Source: Sulfurisphaera tokodaii str. 7 (GTDB lineage: Archaea > Thermoproteota > Thermoprotei_A > Sulfolobales > Sulfolobaceae). Taken from it: a stretch of DNA of 64,000 nt. Where the stretch lies: NCBI RefSeq assembly GCF_000011205.1, contig NC_003106.2:1116001-1180000 (forward strand), read 5' to 3'. Of this stretch, positions 55,749 through 64,000 are shown in pieces. Below the pieces are notes generated by a model that worked only from the letters and a program-made list of their open reading frames with translations, searched no databases and was not told the DNA's origin. The stretch's first letter is position 1. Each line of letters begins with the position of its first letter. A program made the position numbers and the translations under genes.

Positions 55749-56057
55749 CTAAGACTTTTTATCTGGTAATTGTGGAATAAAAGGCTCACCTTCAAAACTT
55801 ATCTTGTCATTACTAACTATAATCCTTACGAGTTTGCAATTTATACAAGGTGTTTTAGACTTTGGAGGAGTTAATAATTCTCCAGAAATTAAACTAAAAA
55901 CTGCATGATGAAAGGGGCACTCAATTTTATCATCATAAACTTTTGCATCATTTAAAGGTCTTTTCTTATGAGGACAACCAGCTAACCAATAGTAGTTAAT
56001 TCCATCTTTATTATAAACCATTACGGGGTAACCGTTTATTTGAGTAAAAGTTAGCAT
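55749..56057 (-). CDS. Rieske-type [2Fe-2S] ferredoxin
   Basis: This 102-residue soluble protein has the two Rieske ligand motifs, C-x-H in AGCPHKKRPLN (about 28-38) and C-x2-H in IECPFHHAVFSLISGEL (about 49-65). It lacks a membrane anchor, so it is a cytoplasmic electron carrier rather than a bc-complex subunit. Two extra Cys (TPCINCKLV) follow, unusual for the family and possibly a disulfide. Its partner oxidoreductase is not adjacent. Confidence 0.85.
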   Translation of the reverse strand: MLTFTQINGYPVMVYNKDGINYYWLAGCPHKKRPLNDAKVYDDKIECPFHHAVFSLISGELLTPPKSKTPCINCKLVRIIVSNDKISFEGEPFIPQLPDKKS

Positions 56058-56321
56058 GATAAGTAATCTAAAGAAGAAGCATAAATAGTTAATTTTTAGC
56101 TTAGAGAAATAACAGATAGTACTAACCGAAGAATTTATGGTAATACTGCTATATTCTTTTGTTTTACATGTTTTTTAGAAAGGCTAAAATTACTTGATAC
56201 ATTACATGATCTCGATAACGTTATATTGTATTAACATAAATAGTTATTAGTGCAAAGAAATATCATGAAACGATATATTAATTAAGTAAAATTTATTAAC
56301 TTGATATTTAAATAAATAAAT

Positions 56322-56774
56322 ATGCCACTCCTTGATTATGGCGAAATAAAGCTTGATATACAAGGTGCAAGTAATAAGGAAATTGAAGAGTTACAGAATC
56401 ATATACAAAAGCTTTTTTCATTATGTCACTTAGTGGCTGAAAAATACGGAATAGCAATGAATGATGACGAAGTAAGAAAGATCGTAGATTATCTTGATCA
56501 GTTCACAGAAAGTATGAGGGATGCAGTATTTAAGAAGGAAAATACTACCATAAAAGTTATCCTAGATGAATATGTAGCACTTCCTAATCAGAGAAGACTG
56601 ATAGGTCTGTGGTATTTGCTCGATAGACTAGGATATAAGACTGATAGACAAGGCGATTTAGAGCTAATAAAACAGAGGTTAATTGAATGGAGGACAAAAG
56701 CTACAGAGAGAAATGATAAAGATGTACTTGAGTTATTGAACTACTTTGAAAAATTTGGATTCTATAACTTTTAA
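56322..56774 (+). CDS. Conserved-looking helical protein, unknown
   Basis: This 150-residue, largely alpha-helical, charged protein (for example NKEIEELQNHIQKLFSLCHLVAEKYGIAMNDDEVRKIVDYL; RRLIGLWYLLDRLGYKTDRQGDLELIKQRLIEW) has no recognised domain or metal motif. A TATA-like TATTTAAATAAATA precedes the ATG closely. It may belong to the cluster with the Rieske and hemerythrin proteins by proximity only. Confidence 0.6.
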   Translation: MPLLDYGEIKLDIQGASNKEIEELQNHIQKLFSLCHLVAEKYGIAMNDDEVRKIVDYLDQFTESMRDAVFKKENTTIKVILDEYVALPNQRRLIGLWYLLDRLGYKTDRQGDLELIKQRLIEWRTKATERNDKDVLELLNYFEKFGFYNF

Positions 56775-56852
56775 CTTTTTTGTAATAATGTATATTTTTA
56801 TTAGAATTTTTCAGATTTATAATAATATCTTGAGATAATGATCTATTAGATT

Positions 56853-57299
56853 TCATCTTATTGTTTTGCATTTCCATTCTTTCGGCGGGTTAGCTAACTT
56901 TATCTCCTCAAGTATAAGATTAGCTTGATCCTCATCTGGCAGAGTATCTAATTGTTGATACACACTACCTTCCTCTGCACCATCATGCTCAAGAAGTACT
57001 CTCATAAATTCGTTCATCTTCTCTTTAGCTTCTTCAGTGTTACCATTATCTAAATACTCTTTAGCTTGATCTAAGAGAAGCCACATACTGCCATGTTCAA
57101 TCTCTAGAGACTTAATGATAGTTAAAAGAGAACTATCATTTACTTTAGGAAAAAGAAATTCTTCCTCCCAATAAATGTGATTAATAAAAGCACGTCTTAT
57201 TTCCTCATATGTTGATAAATCTGGGGAATTCCTAAACTCCTCAACAAGTTCTTCTAATCTCCTATGATCTAAAGTTAAAACTAAAGAGAGCATAGCCAA
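56853..57299 (-). CDS. Hemerythrin HHE-domain protein
   Basis: This 148-residue four-helix protein has the metal ligands of the HHE family: LTLDHRRLEELV (His), INHIYWEEEFLFPKV (His and Glu), LEIEHGSMWLLL (His) and LLEHDGAEEGSVY (His, Glu). It probably carries a di-iron centre for O2 or NO sensing or repair. It lies 25 bases downstream of a gene of unknown function on the same strand, probably one operon. Confidence 0.87.
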   Translation of the reverse strand: MAMLSLVLTLDHRRLEELVEEFRNSPDLSTYEEIRRAFINHIYWEEEFLFPKVNDSSLLTIIKSLEIEHGSMWLLLDQAKEYLDNGNTEEAKEKMNEFMRVLLEHDGAEEGSVYQQLDTLPDEDQANLILEEIKLANPPKEWKCKTIR

Positions 57300-57324
57300 A
57301 TCCTTGATCTAAAAGTATTAAATC

Positions 57325-57780
57325 TTATACTTGTTTATAATACGGTATAATTTCTATTATCCCATTCCTTATACCATCTGGTAAGTACAAGTTATAATAG
57401 AATCCGGCTTCAATATTATCTATTTTAATGTAAAACTTCCTTTTCTCCACATGTTTCTTATTATCAGTTTCTAATAGTACATCATCAATCTTAACATTAC
57501 TTATATCCTTTCCAATGGTTTTTGCTAACTCAAGTACCTCGTATACAAATTCGTCTCTTAGATCCTTAAACATTGTTAACTCTAAGTCCCAATAAGAGGA
57601 ACCGTTTATATAAATAACTCCTCTAGTCTCACTAACATAAACCAATGGATTTTCTGGTATATCAAAGTAAAAAATAGTACCACCTATGGGAATTTCTAGA
57701 GTTTTACTAATTACTCTCTTATCTTTTTCTTTAATCCATGAAGGGATTTGAGGAATTACCAGTTCTTGAAGAGTTACCAT
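57325..57780 (-). CDS. Hypothetical protein in operon with hemerythrin
   Basis: This 151-residue protein is mostly beta strand (GGTIFYFDIPENPLVYVSETRGVIYINGSSYWDLEL; HVEKRKFYIKIDNIEAGFYYNLYLP) with an N-terminal amphipathic stretch. No family is recognised. It ends 25 bases before the hemerythrin start, on the same strand. A role with the di-iron protein is possible but unsupported. Confidence 0.55.
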   Translation of the reverse strand: MVTLQELVIPQIPSWIKEKDKRVISKTLEIPIGGTIFYFDIPENPLVYVSETRGVIYINGSSYWDLELTMFKDLRDEFVYEVLELAKTIGKDISNVKIDDVLLETDNKKHVEKRKFYIKIDNIEAGFYYNLYLPDGIRNGIIEIIPYYKQV

Positions 57781-57929
57781 CTCAAATCACAGTAAATAGA
57801 TCGTCAAAGATTTTAAAAAACACATAGCCTAAGATGTTAATCATTTACAAGTTAAACAACTCGTCTCATTTAGCATAAATCGTTAGGGCTATACGTTTTA
57901 AGCATATACATTATTCCTAGATTTAGTGA

Positions 57930-58250
<321 letters not shown>

Positions 58251-58421
58251 AATTCTCTAAAAATGATTTTGTAAATAGGCTAATAATGATAATGCATCTA
58301 TACCCACTTATATTCAAATAAAAACAATATCAAAATTTTACATTAGCCTAGAAAGTTAATATATTAAGAATACGACGCTTAAATTTCATTTAATTTTTTC
58401 TTTATCTTCTCTGAGTGTTGA

Positions 58422-59111
58422 GATAGTTTCATCATTAGGGTATAAATTCTGGGACTAGTCTTCTCTCCCATAAGACTAGTGCTATGGAGTACTTTATCAT
58501 GCTTATGCTCCTATTTACTGCCTTCATAACCCTCTTGACAAGCCTATCCCTTAGTGAGGAATGAAGCCCCTCGTTAACCAGTGAGACTACCGTGTGATCC
58601 TTTAACCAAATGTTGTAATCATCACCCACCCACCATCTGGCAAGTACATTTTAACCTCACTGAAAGTATTCTCATCCCTATCACTCACTATGTATAACCC
58701 TAGCCTAATGTACATATAACAAGTAAACACCCACTTGTAGAAAGCCCTAGTATTTCTATGTCCACATCTCATCAAAAACCTTACCCTTAACAAACTCCTT
58801 AGCCCTACTCCACCAGCTCCTCATACTTCCTCTACTTAACCCAAGTAAAAACAGTACCCAAAGGTACATTAAGAACCCTAGAAATAGCCCTCATACCATT
58901 AGAATACATCCTCAAAGCCAACTCCCTAACACTCTTACAATTAGAAGCATCACCCAAAAAACGCTTACCACAAACCCTACACTTCTGCCTACCCAACCAC
59001 AACATGATGACTACCACAAGAAGGACAAGCTATATCATGCCTAAATACAGGCTTCCTACCCATAAGTAATACTCGTAATACAAATATAAATAGCTTAATG
59101 ACGATACTATC
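58422..59111 (-). mobile_element. IS1-like insertion sequence, copy 3, heavily decayed
   Basis: About 690 bp that align with the complete copy at 18266-19061 from end to end (left GATAGTTTCATCATTA, right TAGCTTAATGACGATACTAT) but with many small deletions. The transposase survives only as three short frames (58435-58629, 58602-58793, 58832-59017). No target duplication is clear. It is the oldest of the three copies. Confidence 0.88.
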
Positions 59112-59124
59112 TTATATAAAACAT

Positions 59125-59262
59125 ATTAGTCAGATCTGCGTAATACAGATCTGACTGGGTGAGGCCGTGACACTATTTGGGCTCAAAGCTCGACGGGGAG
59201 CTTGGCCCGCCTCCAAATTCGTACCGGAAGTTGGGCTTGAAGCCCGAATAAAACATAAGGGT
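59125..59262 (+). ncRNA. Candidate bridge RNA of the IS110 element
   Basis: Non-coding, GC-rich stretch directly upstream of the recombinase with three predicted hairpins. The first is AGTCAGATCTG pairing with CAGATCTGACT (59128-59156, 11-bp stem, 7-base loop). The second is GGGCTCAAAGCT with AGCTTGGCCC (59179-59208). The third is GGGCTT-GA-AGCCC near 59233-59245. IS110 elements studied in bacteria express a structured bridge RNA from such a non-coding end. The guide loops were not identified here. Confidence 0.5.
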
Positions 59263-59270
59263 GAGTATAT

Positions 59271-60207
59271 ATGGAGGCCCCAGTTGCAGATGTATCAAAA
59301 GATAAATTAGTAGTGTATTTCCAAGGTAAATTATACGAGTTTCCTAATAATAAGCAAGGGTTTGAGGGAGTAAAGCAAATCTTGCCTAAGGGCTGTAAGA
59401 TAGGTATTGAAAGTACTGGAGTTTACCACATTAACTTGGTTAAGTACTTGGGTAATGAGTATGATGTTAGGATTATTAACCCCTTAGTACTCAAGAAGTT
59501 TTAGGGGTAAGAAGAGTGATAAGAATGATGCTAAAAAGCTTGCGGAATTAGTTGTTAATATGGGTAGTGAGTTTATAACTAGTGAGGCTAGGGAGTTAAC
59601 AAGCCAATGGGATTTTGTGACAAGAAGTATTGTTAGGGTTAAGAACAGGTTGAGGAGGGATTTAATCCTCTTGGGTTATAGGGATAGTTTGTCCAAGGAG
59701 AATTTGAATGAGGTGTTGAGAGGGGAGGATAATGTAGTGTTGTCTGAGGTTAGGTTTCTTTTGGGGGAACTGGAGAGGCTTGAGGGTAGGAAGAGGGAGA
59801 TTGAGGAGGAGCTTGAGAATTTTGTTCCCAAGGATAGTTTGATTTTCACTATTCCGGGTATTGGTAGGATGCTGGGTTGTATTATTTTGGCTAGGGTTGG
59901 TGATGTTAGGCGCTTTTCTGATAAGAAGAGGTTTGTTGCTTATTGCGGTCTTGATCCGGTTGTTGAGTCTAGTGGGAAGGGTGTTGTTTCAAGGGGTATT
60001 TCTAGGAAAGGTGATGGTGTTTTGAGGAGGGCTTTTTATCTTGCAGCTTTGACTGCTATTAGGGTTAACCCTGTTATCAAGCGTTTTTATGAGGAGCACA
60101 AGGGAAAGTTGAAGGGTAGGAAGTTGATTATTGCTTGTGCAAGGAAGCTTGCTGTTATTACTTGGGCTGTGCTGTATTATAATAAGCCCTTTGAGGCTGA
60201 CGAGTGA
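59271..60207 (+). pseudogene. IS110 recombinase with one-base insertion
   Basis: The N-terminal frame (59271-59504) has the DEDD RuvC-like start VADVSKDKLVVYF and GIESTGVYH. At a T run (59499-59502) one extra T introduces a stop. The next frame resumes with RGKKSDKNDAKKLAEL and runs to 60207 with the C-terminal Tnp_20 domain IFTIPGIGRMLGCIILARVGDV...YCGLDPVVESSGK, which holds the catalytic Ser region. Total length is about 312 residues, typical of the family. Restoring one base would give a complete enzyme. Confidence 0.88.
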
Positions 60208-60283
60208 TAAGGAGAGTCTTGTTTTTCATAATTAGTGTGGACTATGCTTGATTTTTGATGGAAAGGTTTTTATACCGGAAGCT

Positions 60284-60497
60284 CAACACTCCTGGAAGCT
60301 TAGCCTTATGAAACCCACGTCTTCTAATGTCTAAATTATGAATAACGGAAATGAGGAATATAATTCTGTGTGAGGAGAAAATTTATGAAGACTTGATTAC
60401 GGTTCATAAAACAAAGAAAGGAACACCGAGTTAAAGCAGAATCAGAAAAGAACAATGTGAATCCACAGACAGTAAACCACAGAATCATTTTAACTCC
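60284..60497. other. Intergenic stretch after IS110
   Basis: 214 bases without an intact gene. Purine-rich with short repeats, no recognisable feature. Confidence 0.4.
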
Positions 60498-60962
60498 TCA
60501 GACTATATGCAATGATTCTAAAATTGCTAGTATAGCAAGAAGAACGGCTATACCATTTATAATACGATATTTTTTATCAAAATGAAGGAGTTTCGGTTTA
60601 TATTTCATCATAAAATAGACTAAGGAAAAAATGTAGGTTGGTAACATGAATAAATAACTTAAACCGGCTAGTAATGTTGGCAATAGATATCCATAAACGA
60701 ACGTTAAAACTAACACTACATCATACATCATAATAATATTTATTAATGTAAAGAAGTAAACATTATATTTAACTATTAGTCGATACGTAAATACTATATC
60801 CATAACAGTTACTGCTACAAGAATTGACATCAGTTCTAATTCCGTCAGACTTATGTGATACAATGTTAATATAAGTAAACTAACTAAAACTATAATGTAT
60901 TGGTCTATTATTAGCGAATTGTATCTTTTATATATTTTCTCATAATACTTGTCCATCATCAA
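60498..60962 (-). CDS. Small polytopic membrane protein
   Basis: This 154-residue protein has four to five hydrophobic segments (about 17-35, 43-60, 68-95, 98-118, 133-150) and charged ends. It directly follows the large surface protein gene (zero-base gap) on the same strand, implying one operon. No family is recognised. It may be the membrane partner of the Asn-rich protein. Confidence 0.65.
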   Translation of the reverse strand: MMMDKYYEKIYKRYNSLIIDQYIIVLVSLLILTLYHISLTELELMSILVAVTVMDIVFTYRLIVKYNVYFFTLINIIMMYDVVLVLTFVYGYLLPTLLAGLSYLFMLPTYIFSLVYFMMKYKPKLLHFDKKYRIINGIAVLLAILAILESLHIV

Positions 60963-62282
60963 TCACCAGAAGCCATACCATGGTGGTGAGTAGGGTGAAG
61001 GTGGAATTATTGAAGAGTGTGGTTGTTCATATAAGAAGTAACCAAAATTATAGTTTGGAACTAGTAATAATGTAAAGCTATTTGTAAATGGATAATACTC
61101 ACCATTATAATACACGCCAGTCTCCCCATAGCTTCCGGTAGGAATACAACCACTCCAGAATAAGAAATTAACTTTCTTAAATGATGTTGCACTCATGAAA
61201 TATATTGTATCAATCCCATTATGGCTGTATGCTACAAGAAATGCATTATATTGTGGCATGTAATAAGACGTTATATACAAACCTATAGCAGCACCAATCG
61301 TACCACCAAATTTACTTAATAATCCACCTATCAGACCTAGTATAGTATCAGCAACATCAATAGCAACAGGCTCTGAAACATTGGCTGAAATTAGTGTTCC
61401 TACTACGTATCCCCATGAATAGAGGGATATAATTGGAAGTATAAGAGGGTCTACTATTATTGGGTCATTACTATTATTTGAGTATATCATGATTTCATTA
61501 TTACTTGTAATTGCAGTAATATTATTATCATTTCCTACTATATTCATTGAACCACTCAATAACGTAATATTATTACTGCTAGGGTCTTCTACTACGTAAC
61601 CCGTTGCTTTAATTCCCCCGACATAACCGTTAAATGATACGTTGTACTCATTATTACCTACTTCACTTTTAGTATAATTAAACCAGTAGAATTGTGTGCT
61701 CGTAATTGTTGATCCTGGTTCTATTCCCTTAATATTCGTGCAAGTTCGTGTGATTTTAGCAACACTATCCATACCATTCGGTTCGGGAATATTAATTAAG
61801 GTTATGTTATACGTAATCTTAACTAATATATCACCATCAAGGGTAGTATTTACTAAGGAAATAGTGTCGAATGTGTAATTATTATAACAAGCTTTCCCGA
61901 AATAAGTAAAAGTATAATTAGTATTATTCATAACAATCCAACCATTAGCATTAGATATTACATAACCACTATAATTACTAGTACTAAATAAGGATATATA
62001 TTCTTTCGAAACGTCAAAATGTAAAATAACGTGTAAAAGTGAGAGGGTGTAATTTATAGGCTCAGTAGTGAGGTTAGTAGCAGAAGACGAACTGGCTAAA
62101 GTATTTACGTTTTCAATTCCCAAACCACCGAGCAAATATTCTGTTGGTAATAGCAAAATGAGAAGAGTTATAATAATTATAACCCTAATACTACGAGGCA
62201 AATAAAATCTACTTAAGAGAATATCTTTAAAGACTCTATACATAACAAGAATTGAGAAGAGAAAAAAAATAATTATAATCAA
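60963..62282 (-). CDS. Asn-rich surface protein with N-terminal membrane segments
   Basis: This 439-residue protein has two N-terminal hydrophobic segments (about 1-15 and 32-52), then a long extracellular part dense in N-x-S/T glycosylation sites (NLTTEPINYTLSLL, NNYTFDTISLVNTTL, NVSFNGYVGG). A hydrophobic Gly-rich region about 305-345 (VADTILGLIGGLLSKFGGTIGAAIGLYI) may be another membrane or fusion-like segment, and the C-terminus is Pro/Ser/Tyr-rich. It looks like a glycosylated cell-surface or virus-like structural protein. No known family is recognised. Confidence 0.65.
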   Translation of the reverse strand: MIIIIFFLFSILVMYRVFKDILLSRFYLPRSIRVIIIITLLILLLPTEYLLGGLGIENVNTLASSSSATNLTTEPINYTLSLLHVILHFDVSKEYISLFSTSNYSGYVISNANGWIVMNNTNYTFTYFGKACYNNYTFDTISLVNTTLDGDILVKITYNITLINIPEPNGMDSVAKITRTCTNIKGIEPGSTITSTQFYWFNYTKSEVGNNEYNVSFNGYVGGIKATGYVVEDPSSNNITLLSGSMNIVGNDNNITAITSNNEIMIYSNNSNDPIIVDPLILPIISLYSWGYVVGTLISANVSEPVAIDVADTILGLIGGLLSKFGGTIGAAIGLYITSYYMPQYNAFLVAYSHNGIDTIYFMSATSFKKVNFLFWSGCIPTGSYGETGVYYNGEYYPFTNSFTLLLVPNYNFGYFLYEQPHSSIIPPSPYSPPWYGFW

Positions 62283-62299
62283 TTAGGCACTACATGTTA

Positions 62300-63080
62300 C
62301 TGCCTCTAACAAACCTACGGGGATAACGAGTCCAGTGCGTCTCCCACGTCGAAATCCTTGACATTAACTTCCCCACCCTCGTGCAAATCAAACAAAGTAG
62401 TAAAGAATGGTTCATCTAGAGGAAAAACAAAATACAAGTGCAAAACTTGCGGGAGAACATTCTATCAAAACCACAAGATGAGTAAAGAACAAAAGGAAAG
62501 GATACTGAAAGAGTACACCAACAGAATGAGTATGAGAGGAATAGCAAGGGTTGAAGAAAAACCATTAACAACAATATAAAGAGGAAGGGGATAGAGGCAT
62601 ACGCACACTTATTAATCCTACAAGAACAACTAAAGAACTTCACAGCAAAATCCACAGTAATTGATGAGAGTTGGACTTACGTTAGACACGGTCAAAAAAG
62701 GGAGAACTTGTGGATATGGAACGCATTAACTGATGGTGTACCCTTCTTCACCACGGGTGATAGGGATTATAGGAGTTTCAGTTACCTCTTGAATACCCAA
62801 GAGCAAGGTATATTACACTGATGATTACTCAGTTTATCAAGTACTCAACAATCATGTTGTAAGTAAGAAGTACACTGTGGAGAGTTATAATTCTTACTGT
62901 AGGGCTCATTTAGCTAGGCTGGCAAGGGATACAAGGGCTGTTAATAGGAGTAGGAGGATGGTTGACTATAGTCTTGCCTTGTTGAACGTCATGTACCCGG
63001 TAGTTTATTCAAGGGAGAAAACTCCCTTAAATGAGGCTTACTTGAAGGGGGTACAGTATATTAGAAGTAAACTGATATAA
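62300..63080 (+). pseudogene. Decayed zinc-ribbon transposase (IS1-like, different subtype)
   Basis: Three plus-strand fragments line up as one transposase: zinc ribbon and helix-turn-helix (62358-62579: KYKCKTCGRTFYQNHKMSKEQKERILKEY, MSMRGIARVEE), then VIDESWTYVRHGQKRENLWIWNALTDGVPFF (about 62657-62750), then YTDDYSVY (about 62815) and SYNSYCRAHLARLARDTRAVNRS (62877-63080). The order matches IS1-family proteins, but the sequence differs from the three copies elsewhere in the window. The first Cys pair and several stretches are missing. Confidence 0.75.
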
Positions 63081-63150
63081 TATTACAAATACTTATCGAA
63101 TTTCATGACTGCATGAGAACAGTCCCACATTACTTCCACAGTCTTTTATA

Positions 63151-63753
63151 CTAAGATATAGGAGTTAAAGCGATCCAAACGCTTTGAATTTTATTCGAAC
63201 AATTAGAATAGTTTATGAAGAGAAAGTATAGATCACCTATCCTATTTAATTGTACAAAAACTGAAAACGAAGATATTTGAAAAGCAATTACATAATGAGT
63301 GAATCGCCCTACCGTAGTTCCATTATCTAGTTTTACAGTAAAGAATACAGGATATCCACCACTATATGTTATAGTAGAATTTACTACCCAACCACCATAA
63401 TATGATATTATATAATTTTCAATGTGGGCAGAACCACCAGATTGATTTAACACTACGAACCTATACTCACTATTGTTAAAGAATATAGTCGTATTGTTAA
63501 TCACCTTTAACGATAAGAAAGTTTGTGAAGATATATTAACCAAATCTGGAGGACAAACCTTAGAATTATTAAGCGAATATAAGTAGAGCTTTTGAGCCTT
63601 TTGGATAAAAGTTGAAACATTTAATGATGCTGAACTAGTCTCATTATTTTCAGACTTTGAGGGAATAGTGAGGTTTGGAGCATTAATCAATCCTAGTGAA
63701 AATATAATGATAAATAGAATAATCATCGTTACAATAACTATGGAAATAACCAC
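63151..63753 (-). CDS. Asn-rich anchored surface protein
   Basis: This 200-residue protein has an N-terminal membrane helix (MVISIVIVTMIILFIIIFSLGLI) and an extracellular domain with many glycosylation sequons (NETSSASLNVS, NNSKVCPPDLVNISS, NNTTIFFNNS, NYSNCSN). Two Cys pairs are possible (VCPPDL; YSNCSN). Composition matches the 60963-62282 protein, and both lie between the two IS110 copies. No family is recognised. Confidence 0.65.
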   Translation of the reverse strand: MVISIVIVTMIILFIIIFSLGLINAPNLTIPSKSENNETSSASLNVSTFIQKAQKLYLYSLNNSKVCPPDLVNISSQTFLSLKVINNTTIFFNNSEYRFVVLNQSGGSAHIENYIISYYGGWVVNSTITYSGGYPVFFTVKLDNGTTVGRFTHYVIAFQISSFSVFVQLNRIGDLYFLFINYSNCSNKIQSVWIALTPIS

Positions 63754-63878
63754 ATTTTTAGTTAACGTTTATCCCACTAGTAACTTTACACAATATATAT
63801 TAAAAAGTTTTATGAATACAAAAATAGCAAAGAATAAATGCTCCTCTTTCTCCCAAGGTTGTAAACACAAGTTTGTTT

Positions 63879-64000
63879 GCTTCCGGTATAAAAACCTTTC
63901 TATCAAAAATCAAGCATAGTCCACACTACTTATACAAAGGAAACTCTTCTTATCACTCATTAACATTGAACGGTTTATTAATAATACAGTACAGCCCAAG
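63879..64000 (-). mobile_element. IS110-family element, right end of an inverted copy (cut by window edge)
   Basis: Read on the minus strand, the last bases of the window encode the end of an IS110 recombinase (LGCTVLLINKPFNVNE-like) and then the conserved 3' end GTGTGGACTATGCTTGATTT, ending TTTTTATACCGGAAGC, as in the copy at 59112-60283. The body lies beyond the window. Confidence 0.85.

Larger units (their letters stand above)
59112..60283 (+). mobile_element. IS110-family element
   Basis: The element has a long structured 5' non-coding region (59125-59262), a recombinase frame and a short 3' end (GGTTTTTATACCGGAAGC, to 60283). The right boundary is set by comparison with the inverted copy at 63879-64000, where similarity stops after the same GGAAGC. 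The left boundary is uncertain and was placed at the end of the decayed IS1 copy. There are no inverted repeats, as expected for IS110. Confidence 0.8.

Noticed and set aside
60498-63753. Integrated virus or conjugative plasmid
   Set aside because: No integrase, replication or capsid gene could be recognised. The surface-like genes alone do not support it.

Overview
The window comes from a thermoacidophilic, sulfur-oxidising archaeon of the order Sulfolobales. The DNA is AT-rich, many genes look leaderless with a TATA-like box about 25 bases upstream, and several proteins are diagnostic: sulfur oxygenase reductase, a CYP119-type P450, a zinc-containing ferredoxin, a Tricorn protease and a probable tetrathionate hydrolase. 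From memory, the P450 and the zinc ferredoxin look nearly identical to those of Sulfurisphaera (Sulfolobus) tokodaii, so that species or a very close relative such as S. ohwakuensis is my best guess. No database was searched.

Layout. 1-4.9 kb: a TnpB-derived mini-element, a gene remnant, L-isoaspartyl methyltransferase, a GH15 glycosidase and a VapBC toxin-antitoxin pair. 5-18 kb is mostly core metabolism: sulfur oxygenase reductase, two unknown exported/membrane proteins, a CrtI-like oxidoreductase, an MFS transporter, and a four-gene ECF transporter operon that includes a secreted beta-propeller. 18-31 kb is an accessory island: insertion sequences, a HEPN-MNT pair, a Doc toxin, and three ATPase genes or ATPase-partner pairs of the OLD/SMC-like type, each carrying a one-base lesion. 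A 183-204 bp MITE occurs twice, at 23.1 and 40.9 kb. 30.4-32.4 kb holds the P450 and a DUF1028 gene, divergently transcribed around a 16-bp palindrome.

32.7-39.7 kb is the most striking part. It holds two complete, paralogous McrC-McrB cassettes (type IV restriction-like). Their nucleases and AAA+ motors are alike, but the N-terminal modules of the two McrB proteins differ completely. 40-46 kb continues the island: a decayed IS1-like element, a gene split by an IS200/IS605 element, an orphan Csa3-like CARF regulator, and a HEPN gene next to a duplicated, catalytically degenerate nucleotidyltransferase-like partner.

46-58 kb returns to metabolism: tetrathionate hydrolase, a Tricorn gene whose 5' end is split by an IS, an MFS transporter, Rieske and hemerythrin proteins, and zinc ferredoxin. 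58.4-64 kb is again mobile: a decayed IS1-like element, an IS110 element with a structured 5' non-coding region that is a bridge-RNA candidate, a cassette of Asn-rich surface proteins, and the end of a second IS110 copy in the opposite orientation at the window edge.

The sulfur enzymes fit a lifestyle of sulfur disproportionation in the cytoplasm and tetrathionate use at the cell surface. The 18-46 kb part reads as a defence/toxin island repeatedly hit by transposons. The many one-base lesions could be real decay or uncorrected homopolymer errors in the assembly, and both readings should be kept open.
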